Assembly: GCF_020509005.1 (NCBI RefSeq)
Contig: NC_063014.1
Span: 4,960,001-5,024,000, forward strand
From: Fulvia fulva
Taxonomy: Eukaryota > Ascomycota > Dothideomycetes > Mycosphaerellales > Mycosphaerellaceae
DNA length: 64,000 nucleotides
Direction of reading: 5' to 3'
The position numbers were made by a program, and so were the translations under genes. This document shows, piece after piece, positions 11,795 to 23,979 of the stretch; the first letter of the stretch is position 1; every line of letters begins with the position of its first letter. The notes beneath the pieces are model-generated. The model saw only the letters and a program-made list of their open reading frames with translations, was not told the DNA's origin and did no database searches.

Positions 11795-14700
11795 GTATTC
11801 CCCCTCCTAAAACACGCCTTAGTCCTCTAAGCGTTATCTACCTTATAAGGCTACTTGCCTATCGAGCTCTTTAATCGCGCGAATGCCTAATCATCCTCTA
11901 GTACCCTATCGTTATCCGATAATATCGTATTCGCTCTATTAAGACTATCCTTGACCGGCTTCCTTCGAGAAACATATTGCCTAGTTAGCTAGCTTACCCT
12001 AGACCTAAGTCTATCTTCGGCTAGCACTCGCGTATAATCCTTATGACCAAAGTTAGGTATTATTATAGGCTCTATAGGCTCTACTCGAGTATCGAATATA
12101 TACGGAGCAGATTCTATTAGAGGTAAGGCTCGAGGCGACTTATTTATAACGGTGTCTTTCGGAATGACCCTAATCGTGTTAAGCCCGAGCACCTTAGTAG
12201 CTAGTAGGGACTAGTTAGATAGAGCTACGAAGCCTATAGGCGTAGATAACTCCGGCCGGTTATAGTAAAAGTCTATAATAGCGGCGGCTACGTATTTAAG
12301 TATGTCCTCTATAGGTTACTAGGTCTCACTATCCTCCTCGTTCTAATATCTAGCCTATTTCACCTTATACTATATATCTACCTTACGCTTATGCCCCTTC
12401 TTTACCTTGCCTACCCGCTTACGGGTGTATATATTAAGGATCTTTCCTACCTCGTATATATACGTAGGTACTGCTACTATATCGGCTACTATATTAGCCT
12501 CGGTAGTGTTAGGTTCGATAGTTATCGGTAGTAGCGGCGCTAGATACTGCCCTTTAAGTAGTAGGAAATCGGGGTGGTCGGCTCGTTATAGTAGTAAGGT
12601 ATAGAAGCAGTTATTAAGTCCTACTAGAGCGTCTAATAGTTTTAGTCGATAAGAGAGTCTAGCCGGTATGACTTCCGTGATCTAGTAAGGGCCGGTATAT
12701 TTCCTGTCTAGCTTCTTAGATAGTCGAGTCGTACGGATATTCTTAGTACTAAGATATACCTAATTACCTACCTTATAGTCTAGAGGAATGCTTTGGTAGC
12801 GGTTTGCTACTTCTGCTTAGAGAGCTTATAACATTCGTATATTCTCTTAAAGGTACTTATAAAGCTCGCAAATTCGACGTACAAAGGTTTCTACTAATCG
12901 CGTATCTAGTCGCTAGAGAGTAGTCAGTCCTCCCTCCTTTCTAGCGTTTAGGTCAACTCGCTCTATAAACTTAGGGTTATAGCCTAAGGTAGCGTAGAAC
13001 GGCGATATACTAGTAGTCTTGGATAGGTGATTATTGATCGCAAACTAAGTAAGGCATAGCCATTCTACCTAGTCATCCTATACCTTATTAGTAAATATAC
13101 GAAGATACTATTCTATTGCCTAGTTAGTACGTTCTGACTGTCTATTAGTTTCTAGGTAATACGAAGAACTTAGCTTACGATTTATACAGAGCATCTTATA
13201 GTGTTTCTTCTAGAAGGTAGCAACCTACTACTTGCTACGGTCTAATATAATAGTGTTAGGAAACCCGCGCCGACAGAACATATGTTTAAGGAAAAGCCTT
13301 GCCGCATTCTATGCTATTATTACGCTAGTAGGGATCAGCTCGACTTCCTTAGTAGGCCTATTAGTAACGGTTATAATATTGTTATAGACTATACCGTTAA
13401 GAGTACTGTCTAGGAGTCCGACAACGAAGTCGACTACAATATGTTCCTAAGGCCGATCTAGAACAGGAAGTGGCTGTAATAATCCTAGTGGCTAGGAGTA
13501 TAGAGATTTTGTTATACGGTAGGTACGGTAGGTACGGTAATTCGCGGTGTATCTACGTACGGATCTCGCTAATCTAGGCTAGTAGAATTTACGTGCTACG
13601 AGTTTATAAGTACGAGCTCGTCCTAGATAGCCTACTACTAGAGCATTATAGTCTATCTTGATTATCCTAGTCTATAAGGCTTAGTCATTTAGTACCTATA
13701 AGCTCTAGCCGTCGTATTGATTTCGAACATATAGTAGGTCGCTATCTACTTTATAGTATACTAGGTAAATCTTCGCTCTCTATAGTAGTGTAGGAGTGCG
13801 GTCTTTCTATAGGTCCTTAATCGCGGTCTTAAGCTCGTTATTAGGTACGTACGCCGTCGACATTCGATACTCGAGTTCGGCTTCCCGTTGACTTTTACGC
13901 GTCGCCGGTTATTTAGTAGGCGTATCTCGTTCTATAGGTATAAACTCTTTAGCTTTAGGTTTCAGCTATACTAGTTCCTCTTCTTCCGGCGTATCTTCTA
14001 CTATTGCCTATAGTAAGGCGATCTTAAGGAATCGCTTAGGAGGTAGTAATGTCTAATACTAATGCTAGTTCCGAGGGTCGTTTACCCCCTACGCAAGGTC
14101 CTAGCTACGTCTCGTTAGGCTGTCTAGCTTTGTACTTTAAAGTCCTAGACGGTATATTATCTTGAATTTGAACTATAACAAGAACTTAGCCTAACGCGCT
14201 TATCGCCGATTTAGCTACTTTGTCTTTATAAAGTATTCTAGGTTCTTATGGTTAGTATAAATCTTGACTAGCTATAAGTCCTTATTATCTACTTCGTAGG
14301 CGAGCTCGGGTCTCTATTCCTCAAAAGCCTTAATAATAGCTAATAGTTCCTTGTTATAGATTTTATAATTACACTCCTATAGACTTAACTTCTTCGAGTA
14401 GAAGGCTATAGGATGTAGTACACCATTCTCGTTATACTACGAAAGTACGCCGGCGTTCACAAAATCTAAAGAATCTGTCTCTACTACTGTTTCCCTACCT
14501 AGTACATAATATACGAGTATACCGGCTTTGCTAAACGCAGCTTTCAAATTGTTAAAGGCTCGTTAGTAATCTAGTGACTATTAAATCCTTCTGTTCTTAT
14601 GATTGCTTAGTCCGTCCGACTTGGTCAGGTTTATAAGAGGAGTAGCTATACGCGAAAATGCTTCGATAAACCGCCTATAGAAGTTGGTAAATCTAAGGAA

Positions 14701-17700
14701 GGCCTAGACATCCTTTAGGTTCTTAGGAGCTTCCTATATCTGAATATATTCGAGTTTCTCGGGGTCTATCTCGATGCCGTTAGGGGTTATAATTAGCCTA
14801 AGATACCTCACCTTCTATTAGTAGAATTCGCTTTTGTCGATTTCTACTATAAGTCCTATATCGCGTAGCTTAGTAAGAACCTTCCGTACGTGTTTAATGT
14901 GCTCCTCTAAGGTGTCACTAAAGATAAGTACGTTATCTAGGTAGGCCGACACAAAGTCGTCTAGGTGTTCTTATAAGACCTTATTAATATATAATTAGAA
15001 CGATGCTAGTCCGTTACACAAGCCGAATGGCAGTACTAGACACTCGTAGATGCCGTATCGTGTCGTAAACGCCGTTAACCACTCGTGCCCTTTAGCTATC
15101 CGTAACTTGTTAAAGGCTGCTATAATGTCTAGCTTCGTAAAGTACTTCTTACCGTATATACGGTTAAGCGTCTCTTATATTAAGGGAATCGGATACCGGT
15201 TCTTAATAGTGATCGCATTCAATCCTCTATAGTCGATACAAATACGTAGCCCACCTCTAGGCTTACGTACTACTAGTACTAGTGTAGGAGACTGGCTCGT
15301 CTTTTGCCCTACTTTCCGTACCTTCCCTTTAGATGTTTACTCGTCTAGCTATTTCTTGACTGCCTTGTCCTCCTTCTTAGCTAGGCCGTAGGGCTTGCGG
15401 TATAGTGGCTCTTATAGACTATTAGGCTTAATATGAATCTCATAATCTACGCCTAGTCGGTAAGGTAGGAGTCCTTTATAATCTTTAGCTAAGAAAGCGT
15501 CTGTAATATCGTAGTATATCGGCGGCAACTTCTCCTTCGGGTTGTGATTAAATTACTTGTTCAAGAATTGGTCTAGATTATTAGTAGCTATTACACTTAG
15601 CTTAAGCTCTCCGTCGTCGCTCTCACGCCTAGTGGGCATAATATAGAAGCACTTAGCCCTAGGCTAGTACGCGTACATTCCCTACGCGCGTTAAGAAACG
15701 CCCTAGTAGTCTACTTCTTCATCGTCTATGTCTTCTAGGTCATATAATAAGACGTTTAGCTCCGCCCCTCCTACTATAAAGCTTGCTACTTCTCTAGTAA
15801 AGGGCTCTAGTCCGTACCGTACTAGTGCCTACTTCTTCTTCTCGCGATAGTTTAGGGATTATACTGTTGTTAATGTCTTATTCTATAGATAGTGACCAAA
15901 GCAGTACTCCGATCTAAATGCCACCTCGCCTGTCTCCTAGAAGATGTTTAGGTTATACGCTATAAGCTACGGTAGGCTAAAGACGATGTTATATTCGAGG
16001 TCGGTGACGTAGTATAACATTTGCTCGTAATAATCGCCGATAACTACGTCTATAAGGGCCGCGTATATAATCTGCCGTGTAGTGGCCGTTCTATCTCCTA
16101 GTATTAGTCGTCGGCTTTACGTCAAAGGGATTAGGGGTATTGTGTATTTGCGTATAAATTTCTAGTTAAGAAAGAGAGAGGTAGAAGTAGAATCTATAAG
16201 GCCTCGAGCCTTTCTATATTATATTATTACCGGTAATACTATATAAGGGTATATAGCTAGCTATTGTTTATCTAGTACGTATGCCGATATCTTAAGCTCC
16301 TTACTATAGTCTGTTACCGTCTCTTATATTCCGTGTCTCTTAATCTTATACTCTTTCTGTCCTAGGAAGTTCGGGTGACCGCTATCTACTACGCTTAGGT
16401 AGCGGTCGTGCTATCTCCCTACTACGGATCGGCGGCTAGGGAACTAAGGTTCGCGTTCGGATTCGGCGTAGTATTACGTAGACGCGGTGGGCGATAGTCG
16501 CTATCGTACCTATATATTAGGTATTTAGGGTTAGTTAATACGTAAGAACCTATACGGTAGCGGTAGCACTTACCCTACTTCTTAAGGTCTTCGCGCTACT
16601 TACGGTTAAGCGTAGGTATGTTCTATAGATATGTCGGTAGATCCTCCTTCTTCTTAGTACTAGCGTACTATAGTAGGCGCTATACTAAGGCACCTACTAT
16701 ACCGGTAGCGGTACTAGTAACTACGTTACCGTTGTTCTAGTTATTCTAGCCGCTATTGCCGTTCGAGTTACTATTACTACGGGGGCGCTCCTTCTACGGG
16801 TATAGTCGATCTGTCTTATAGAAGCTCTCGTCTAGTACGGTACACTCCTCGATAACGTCTTATATACTGTCTAGGCGGCGGTCGACTTCGCGGTCGCCGA
16901 AGGTCTTAATAAAGTACTTACGGTTTAGTCGGTTACGGAATAGTATAAGCTCGGTCTTATCGGTCTATAATATCTAGGCGCGCAACTTCGAGTAGCGTAT
17001 ATAGAAGGCTATAAAGGTTTCGCCTTGTTCTTACTTATAGGTAGTAATATTAACTATGGCCTTAGTTCCTTTATTACGTATACTATATTAGCGTATTATC
17101 TAATCTAATAACTCTTCTCTAGTCTTAAACTCGTTAAAGGACTACTGTCTAGGCATAGGGATCCTCGGCTTAATACTTCGCTAAGGATCACCTTACGTCT
17201 ACCTATATACGAAGCGTAGACTATCTACCTTAGTACGGAAGGTTACTATAGTTAGCTTTAGGAGAACACTACTATACTAGCTATCGAAATTAGGGTCATT
17301 ATCGTTCTTAAAGTACTTAGGGTTAGGCACACCCTTACCGATCTCTATACCGCGAGTAAGGGTGCGGTTAATAGTAAAGAGACGTTCTAGAAGGTTAACT
17401 AGTAGTGTCTAGGTACGGGTATTACGCATTCTCGAGTCACGACTATTATTAGGTCCTAGTCGCGGACGGTCGTTATTACGTCCTCGGCTATTATTACTAC
17501 GGTTATAGTCGTCTCTATCGTTATTACTACTACCGCTACCGCCACCTCTACTAGTAGCTTCGCGATACCTACGTAATAGCTACTCGAGTAAGGTCTCGCG
17601 TAGGCGGGAACGAGAGGATCGGCGGCCTAAGCGGCCCCTACCTCCGTTCTATATAGTGTCTCCTACCTTAAGCCGAGCCTTTAGGTTATCGACTTCTTGT

Positions 17701-18650
17701 TATAGGGCCTAGTTCTTTACCTTAGCATCTTGTGCCTTCTTCTTCTCCTTCTCGTAGATCTCGCTAAACTGCTTATATAGGTTATTAGCTTCCTTATATT
17801 TCTTCTCTAGCTCTTATAACTTAGCTAGGTCGCAATCCTTCTTACTCTTAAGATCTACTGCCATTTTCTATATAACAAGCTCTTCACTTCGTAGCATCTT
17901 ATAGATACGGTCGTATTCGGTATATAGCGTAGTGTACTAGGTGTTCTAGAGGTCGTTAGCTCGCTCTATTATATCGAGTTGTCTGCCCTTAGTAATCGCC
18001 GTATTGACTACTTATAGTACGAAGTCGTAGGTGATCTTCGGGTGTTAGGATATAAGGGTCGTAAGGTTATCTAGGGTAATATTCTGGTATTCGGATACGA
18101 GAATATGTTCTGCCTCGTCGAGTAATAGATATACCTCGTCTAGGTCGCCGCCTAGGTTCTCTTCGAGCTTGAACTCGAACAGTTCTATAAGTTAATCTTA
18201 CTACCTTCTTCTCGCTCGAAGGCCTTCTAGTAAGCTTTATTAACCTCTTATTATAGCGCGACACCGGTATCTACTATAACCCGCCGGTTGTCGTCCTATA
18301 TCTAACTCTAAGGGAAAGAGGAGAGGTCGGGGAAAAGAGATATACGCTACTTACTTTTGCCCTTAGGCTTAGGTAGCGGTAGTATACCGCCGTTCGCTAT
18401 TTATAAAGTTATATTATCTAGGTTCGGGGGAGGCGTAACGGTACCTATATCCTAACTATCTACGAGCGCGCGACTACCTACTAATAATATCGCTACGTTA
18501 CGTTCTCTAGGCATCTACGCGCTATACGACTTACCGTATTCTATGTTCTAATACGACTCTACGCGTTTTCGAGTTCTACGGTTCTATCTATTCCTATTAT
18601 TACGCGTCCCTTACCTAGACCCGCGATCTAGGTAGGGTAGTAGAACAAAC

Positions 18651-18834
18651 TATAAGGGCGCGCGTATTATAGGGTCCGAACGAGATAGTTATTGTTCTAC
18701 GAAGCTACGAAAGAGGAGCGCGAGGCGCGGCGAAGTTATAAAGCAAAGCTAAGCCGCGCTAACCCGATATAGAAGGTCCGCGGTTTAGCCGGGCCGACGT
18801 AGCTATAGTAGGGAGTCGCGGGCTACCCGTAATA
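18651..18834 (-). repeat. Gypsy 5' LTR
   Basis: Second copy of the 184 bp LTR, followed by GTAGA (18835-18839), the target duplication matching 11606-11610. The internal flank at 18630-18650 should carry the primer-binding site, but no clear TGG-type tRNA match was recognised there. Confidence 0.88.
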
Positions 18835-20850
18835 GTAGAACAGTACGACGTATTTCGGCGTCTAGACACGTCTATATTCGTAAAGTCTACTATCTACTCC
18901 CGGTACCTTTCGGCGGTATAGATAGTCCTTAAACCTAATATATTCCGAGCGGAGTAGTATTACGACTATTACCTATAGGCGGGTAAGGGCTCGGAAGAGT
19001 ATTACCCTATCTCGGCTAATAGGTCCTATCTTCGCCGCTACCTCGTCTTCTCGTCGGTATACTCGTCGCCGTAGTAGTTACCCGTTCGGGTACCGTTCGC
19101 CTTTCTTCTAGCGCTCGTTCTAGATTCCCTATATATATCTACGGACCGCGTTCGCTATAGCCTTCCGTTCTTCGCGTCCCTATCCCGCTCCTATTACTAG
19201 TATACTACTAGCTAGGGCCTATACTCGGAACTTTACTATCGGGGTTTATTACGTATCTAGCTACCGCTAGGCCTATAATCCTATCTTCTTTTTAGGCGCT
19301 ATAGATCGAAGGCGTGTCGTAATCGCCTAGTACGCCGCGCGGATGTCGCTCCCTATCTTACTATCCGCCGTCTAGAGCGTATAGCCTATAGTAAGCTATT
19401 AGAGGTAGAGGTCTAGTAGCGTAATCTACGTATCCGCTTCTAGGACCTACGTCGGTATAGTACGGTATACCCCGGTCGCCCTACGTAAACATTCGTTCTA
19501 TACGTTTTGAATCTACTTTATCTAGCTAGTCGCGTAGGATAGATACTAGACTAGTGCCCTAAAGGTAATCGCCGGTCGGACGATAGAGCTATATAGCTAG
19601 CGTACCTTTACGAAGGCTACGCCCTATATAGAGGCCGCGAGGCGTATAACTAAGGCTTTATTCTAGTCTCCCCGTTACCGGAGCTACTTTAGGTAGGCGT
19701 ACTACCGGAGTTATATATCTACTTAGAATCCTAGGACCCGGATAGATAGCTATAGAGTAATCTAGCTTACGCCGGTCCCGGCCTCGATCGTAGCTTAGAG
19801 GTTATACTTCTTCGGGGTCCTCGTAAGGTAGATTATCTAGTACTTCTTAGGTACGAAGACTACCCCGTATCGCGCTACCTATTCGTTATATACCTCGAGC
19901 GCCGCTTCGAGTTAGCGGTAGTTAGTCTTAGTTAAGTCGCTATATATTAGGAAATTCGTGTTATCGACAAAGCCTATATAGGAGTTAGTACCGTCGGCGC
20001 TTCCCCTAAGTAGCGGGAGGAGCGTAGAGGCAAAGAAAAGGAAGAGGATTAGAGAGAGCGATAAGCCCTACGGGATCCCCGTTTCCGTAGGCCGTATCTA
20101 AGGTTTACGCTACTCCTCTAGGACGAGCTACGTAGACCGGTTACTAAGGAAGGACTTAACGAACGCGACGAGCTAGCTAGGTAGACCTTTTGCCCGGAGG
20201 TTATAGAGTAGTCGGGCGTAGGAAACTTTATCGAACGCCCCCGAGATATCGAGGGATAGTAGGGTAGCGACCTATTATCGGCGTATTACCTAGATTATAT
20301 AAACCTATTCCGTAACGAGTTCTAGGGCGGTCGTCGTAGACCGCCCTAGTCGGGCTCCTATCTACTTAGCTAGGAGGAGCTAGTACTCCTCGGCTAGCTT
20401 AGAGATACGATCGGCTACGATGCGCTCTAGCGCCTTACCGATCGTACTAAGTAGGGCTATCGGGCGGTAGGCCTTCCTAACGTCGTATCTAGCCTTACCC
20501 TCCTTACGGAGGACGACTATACTCGAGCACCGGAAGGGGGTCGGTACGTATAACTACTAGAGGTATGCCGTAAACAGCCCTACGAGGTGCGGGGCGAGCG
20601 TCTAGCGGCAGTACTTAAGGAATCGGTTAGGGATCTTGTCTGGTCCTAGGGCCTTGTCTAGTGGCGCCGCTTTTAGCACTATTAGTACCTCCGCCTCCGT
20701 TACTTCTTAGCTAGTCTCGAGCTCCGTTAGGTATACGAAGCCTTCGATATCGTCGAGTCGGCAAAGAAGGAATCGTATTTAGCAAACTAGCTACGAGATA
20801 AGGTGACAAGTCTTAACCGCGCTTTCCTACTTATCTAGTACCACCGTGTA
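18835..20850 (-). mobile_element. Main segment of nested LINE: RT and C-terminal zinc knuckle, 5' truncated
   Basis: The minus-strand translation matches a Tad1/I-type non-LTR reverse transcriptase. From about 20690 down to 19780 come KALGPDKIPNRFLK, FRCSSIVVLRKEGKA, AYRPIALLSTIGKALERIVA, LSLDISGAFDKVS, the GIPQGS-like block, and GFVDNTNFLIYS (FVDD changed to FVDN). Further on, near 18838-18890, is a C-x-C…H…C zinc knuckle in which all Cys/His codons read Tyr, exactly the TGC/CAC to TAC changes RIP makes. The similarity stops at about 20850, before any endonuclease domain, so this copy is 5' truncated (common for LINEs) or decayed. The Gypsy inserted immediately after the knuckle. Confidence 0.8.
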
Positions 20851-21847
20851 GCCTCGTTTCGAGAGGTTAGCCCGGAGCAAAAGCTTCCCTCTACGCCCTC
20901 CCTCCCTGTTTACTCCTTAAGCCAATATCCACCTCTATAGGCCTAAGCCCTTTAGTGCTCTCTATTGACCGACATACGCATCCGTCCTCTCGGGCTGTAC
21001 AGACAGTGTTAGCCGTCGCTACTAGTGTACACCACGCCCTAGGTTTTGACGCCCTTCGCGTTACCGCAGCCTATCTCTAGAAAGCGGCCGTCTATGCCTC
21101 GCAGGTTTGCTCGGGGCACACACCACGCCGGGCAGCGTACTCCTTACGTTTCTACCTACTAACCAATATAAAGTTCCTTATTACCCTGCCCTCGATCCTC
21201 CCCGATCACAGAACTAATCTACTTGCATTGTACGTCTTTTCCCCGTCCTAACAGCCGTCTTTTCCTTGCTTAGGCTATCGTCTTTTCCTCGTCGCAATCT
21301 ACCATGTCAGACTAGGTGCGTTGTGTAGCGGGACAGGCAGTGCCTCAGGAAAACCCCTCGTTCCTATACCGGGTGCTCAATAGGCCCTTACAGGCTTCGT
21401 CGCGTGTCCACCTACCCACCGCATTGCCCGCTGGCAAACACCAGATTGTTTCGTAGTCCGCTCGACGCCGTCGCATAGTCCGCTCAGTTGTTGTTCTGTA
21501 GTCCGCTCGTCCAATGTTCGTCGCTCAGCCCGCTCGGTTTGCGGTCTCCGGAGGTGAAAATTCTGCACTCACACCAGAGGTGTCCTGTCGAGCGTATAGG
21601 CCACGGTTCCGCGCCCTTCTTATACGTAGAAAGAAGAGGGACTCGCTCCCGACACGAGTACACGCTCGTCGGATGGTTTTCATACCCGTTTTGCTGGTAG
21701 TCCTCTGTTCGCCGCGGCTTCGCCTGCGTTGCGCGCCCGTCGCGCCCACGACGCTCCAGCGTGAGAATACTTGGCTCTCTCGTAGCAAGACGAGAGGTTC
21801 GTGGCCGACACCACGTACAGGTGATTCTCGTCGTCGACCCGTTACGC
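20851..21847. other. Border region without recognised gene; short degenerate repeats
   Basis: Composition changes from RIP type to normal between about 20850 and 21000. Several overlapping ORFs on both strands at 21377-21967 contradict each other and none shows a domain. Two short repeats are visible: GTCTTTTCC about every 23-24 bp at 21233, 21257 and 21280, and several AGTCCGCTC-like units between about 21456 and 21535. No gene can be supported. Confidence 0.6.
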
Positions 21848-22285
21848 TTAATTAGCATTGTGAAGTTTGGAGACCACCGAAGATGGCATTTGCTTACCTT
21901 GAGTACCACCCATATCGTTCACATTGCCATAGCCTCCATACATAGACGTCGTAAGACTAGTATGTAAATGACCCTCAGCAGTTGTAAATGGCACAATGAC
22001 AGGATCGCCAACACTCAGCGATCCCACAGCGTCGCCTACTTCTGAGATGTAGCCAACACCTTCGTGACCAGGGCCATATGGCACGGGAGAGGCGTTAGTA
22101 GTGCCTCGAAAGATGTGCAAATCCGACCCGCAGATGGCAGCTCTGCTCAGCTTGACAATGGCATCGGTTGAGTTGATGATGGTCGGTCGAGGGATGTCTC
22201 GCACGCTGACGGAGTAGGCATTACCTTCCCACATCACGGCCCGCATGGTCGCGTTGATAGCTGCTGTGACGTTTGAAAGAGCCAT
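21848..22285 (-). pseudogene. Truncated zinc-dependent alcohol dehydrogenase (MDR family)
   Basis: The 145-codon frame begins with a good start and holds only the N-terminal GroES-like half of a medium-chain alcohol dehydrogenase. It has MRAVMWEG at the start, AICGSDLHIFRG with the catalytic-zinc Cys, PYGPGHEGVGYISEVG with the His-Glu pair, and VGDPVIVPF. Intact members are about 350-400 residues and continue with the structural-zinc loop and a Rossmann NAD(P) fold. Here similarity ends after a GGTQ-like motif near residue 127, followed by about 18 unrelated residues and a stop. The missing side faces the transposon block, so loss by a rearrangement there is likely. A catalytically competent product is not expected. 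Confidence 0.75.
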
Positions 22286-23241
22286 GTTGGTCGACTGTAC
22301 GTTGTGATGAAGAATGCAATCATTTCATTCCACCGGGCCAAAGCCTTTTTATCTGCTGAAGCGTCCTCCTTGCTGCGTCTGTCCTGATATCATCATCATT
22401 GCGCGCTGTGACACTCTCCAGAAAAGCTTCGGTGTTTGCCAGCTGCTAAGCCCACATTATCAAGCGGACCCGTAAGATAAGGGGCGTTGTTGTGCATCAG
22501 CTCTCGTTGCCAAGGACCCGAGCGGCCATGTTGCTCCATTGTAGCACAATATCAATCAGAGATAGAGTGGCACGAATCCACTGAAGTGGTACCAGAGAGG
22601 TAATGTGGAGTGTGGCAAGACTGTTGAAGCCGTCATGCCAAGAGATAAGTCGCATATGCAGTGCGGTCTCCGCGCACCTGTTGTTGCTCAACGACAAAGT
22701 CCACGACGACGCTACGGATGCTTGAGATTTTTGATGCCGTTCTGTCCAAGATGTGCTAGATCGTAGGTTTGTTAAGACATCGTTTCCTCATGCGCTCTTG
22801 GTCTTCTGCTGCCCACTGCGTCCAGAACGCCTCTATAGCCAGCCACCGGAAGTATGTCAAAGCATCGGCATGCGATCGCGGTACCTATGAAGAGGTCGTT
22901 CCAAAAGTGTAGAGCCTGTATATCGACCGTGAGGTGGAAATTTGCTGCTCTTATTCCAATGGGTCCAGTCGAGCCGCCATCTGGCGAAGGACATCAGACG
23001 TCTTTCGGGCAGTGAAAAGGTAACATGACCAGTCACTTGTAGTGAAAGTATTGTTAATGAATGTTGAACGTAATCTTACTGTGTCGTGTGTTGACACAGC
23101 TCAAGAGTCCCATAAAGTTGCCAGCCCAGACATGAAGCACTCTTTCTTCCCCAACCCCCACTGAACTTTTATTATCAAGCAAGAAGAAGTCAGAAGTAAC
23201 CACACAAAACAAGAAACAGCACCCATCACTTACCACTAAAC
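22286..23241. other. Intergenic, about 950 bp
   Basis: This stretch serves as the shared upstream region of the truncated dehydrogenase (minus) and the gene at 23242 (plus). Only short incoherent ORFs are present, and no repeat or RNA gene was recognised. Confidence 0.5.
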
Positions 23242-23979
23242 ATGGCAACCAACTCCACCAAGAACATTTTCCCCTTCTTCGATGTCCCACTCGAGCTCAA
23301 GGACATGATCTACGACGAGACCCTCGAAGACGTCGATACCTACCTCGAAGTTGGACTCCGCGTCGAAGCCAAGAATGTCCCACCGACCAACGCCCTTCTC
23401 ATCTCCAAGAAATTCAAAGAAGAACTCGAGACCCGCGCCAAAAAGCACAGCCACCTCTTCATCAAGGACAAGTGGGAATCGGCTCCTGTTCCAAAACTTG
23501 AGAATGCAATTCTCCCGGAGCCAGCCACAAAGATCCGCCGCCTCGCCTTTGAGACAGCAGCCAATTACACCGACTACATGGAGTACCCAGATCAATGGTT
23601 CTCGCGGCTTACCGTTCAGATGGACTGGCTGCGATCCTTCGACATCAAGATCATTGCGCTGATATGCGAAGATTCACAATCCGAGGAAGACAGCGAATAC
23701 GGCGTCGACGAGTGGGACCGGTCGCTTCGTGAGCAGAGCTGGTGGGAACTTAGGGAGTTCAAAGGTCTACAGGTTCTCAATGCTGGTTATGAGCACAAAG
23801 AAGACTGGGACACAGTCCTTTCAGCAGACTGGAGGGCCCCGTTGGCGATAGAGTGGAAGGTGGTCGAGGAGAGTCCAAAACAGAAGCGCATGCAAGTGTG
23901 GTCGTGCATCACGCCAACGAAGGCCGTCGATATGTCGGACTGGGCGTTGGATGGCTGGGCGGTGGACGGTGAGGAGTAG
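23242..23979 (+). CDS. Hypothetical protein with N-terminal 2EXR/F-box-like motif
   Basis: This single-exon gene of 245 codons has a favourable start context (CTAAACATGG). Residues about 10-25 (FPFFDVPLELKDMIYDE) match the LPxELRxxIY motif typical of the many fungal 2EXR/F-box-like proteins. The rest is acidic, with conserved-looking Trp-rich segments (residues 160-235), but no known catalytic domain is recognisable. No signal peptide or membrane segment is present. Such genes are numerous, fast evolving and of unknown function in Dothideomycetes. The start is supported by the motif lying immediately after it. Overlapping minus-strand ORFs are shadows. Confidence 0.75.
   Translation: MATNSTKNIFPFFDVPLELKDMIYDETLEDVDTYLEVGLRVEAKNVPPTNALLISKKFKEELETRAKKHSHLFIKDKWESAPVPKLENAILPEPATKIRRLAFETAANYTDYMEYPDQWFSRLTVQMDWLRSFDIKIIALICEDSQSEEDSEYGVDEWDRSLREQSWWELREFKGLQVLNAGYEHKEDWDTVLSADWRAPLAIEWKVVEESPKQKRMQVWSCITPTKAVDMSDWALDGWAVDGEE

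Larger units (their letters stand above)
11611..18834 (-). mobile_element. Complete but RIP-inactivated Ty3/Gypsy retrotransposon
   Basis: Two 184 bp LTRs and a 5 bp target duplication GTAGA (11606-11610 and 18835-18839) define it. The minus-strand domain order is gag, protease, RT, RNase H, integrase, i.e. Ty3/Gypsy. Gag spans about 18600-16450. A protease-like EALIDSTSTSLFL lies near 16190, with DSTS at the active-site position. RT spans about 15350-14740, with [29 protein letters not shown] and [12 protein letters not shown], where the usual YLDD is YLDN. RNase H spans about 14600-14000. Integrase spans about 13850-12950 and includes FCRRGFPNTIILDR and ETNRQSERTN. RIP stops cut every frame. 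A polypurine tract AGGAGGGGGAAT (minus strand, 11797-11812) adjoins the 3' LTR at 11611-11794. Confidence 0.9.

Noticed and set aside
21377..21967. Cluster of overlapping ORFs on both strands (up to 141 codons)
   Set aside because: They contradict each other, are Arg/Ser/Thr-rich, show no domain and lie in a transitional-composition border region; likely chance ORFs.
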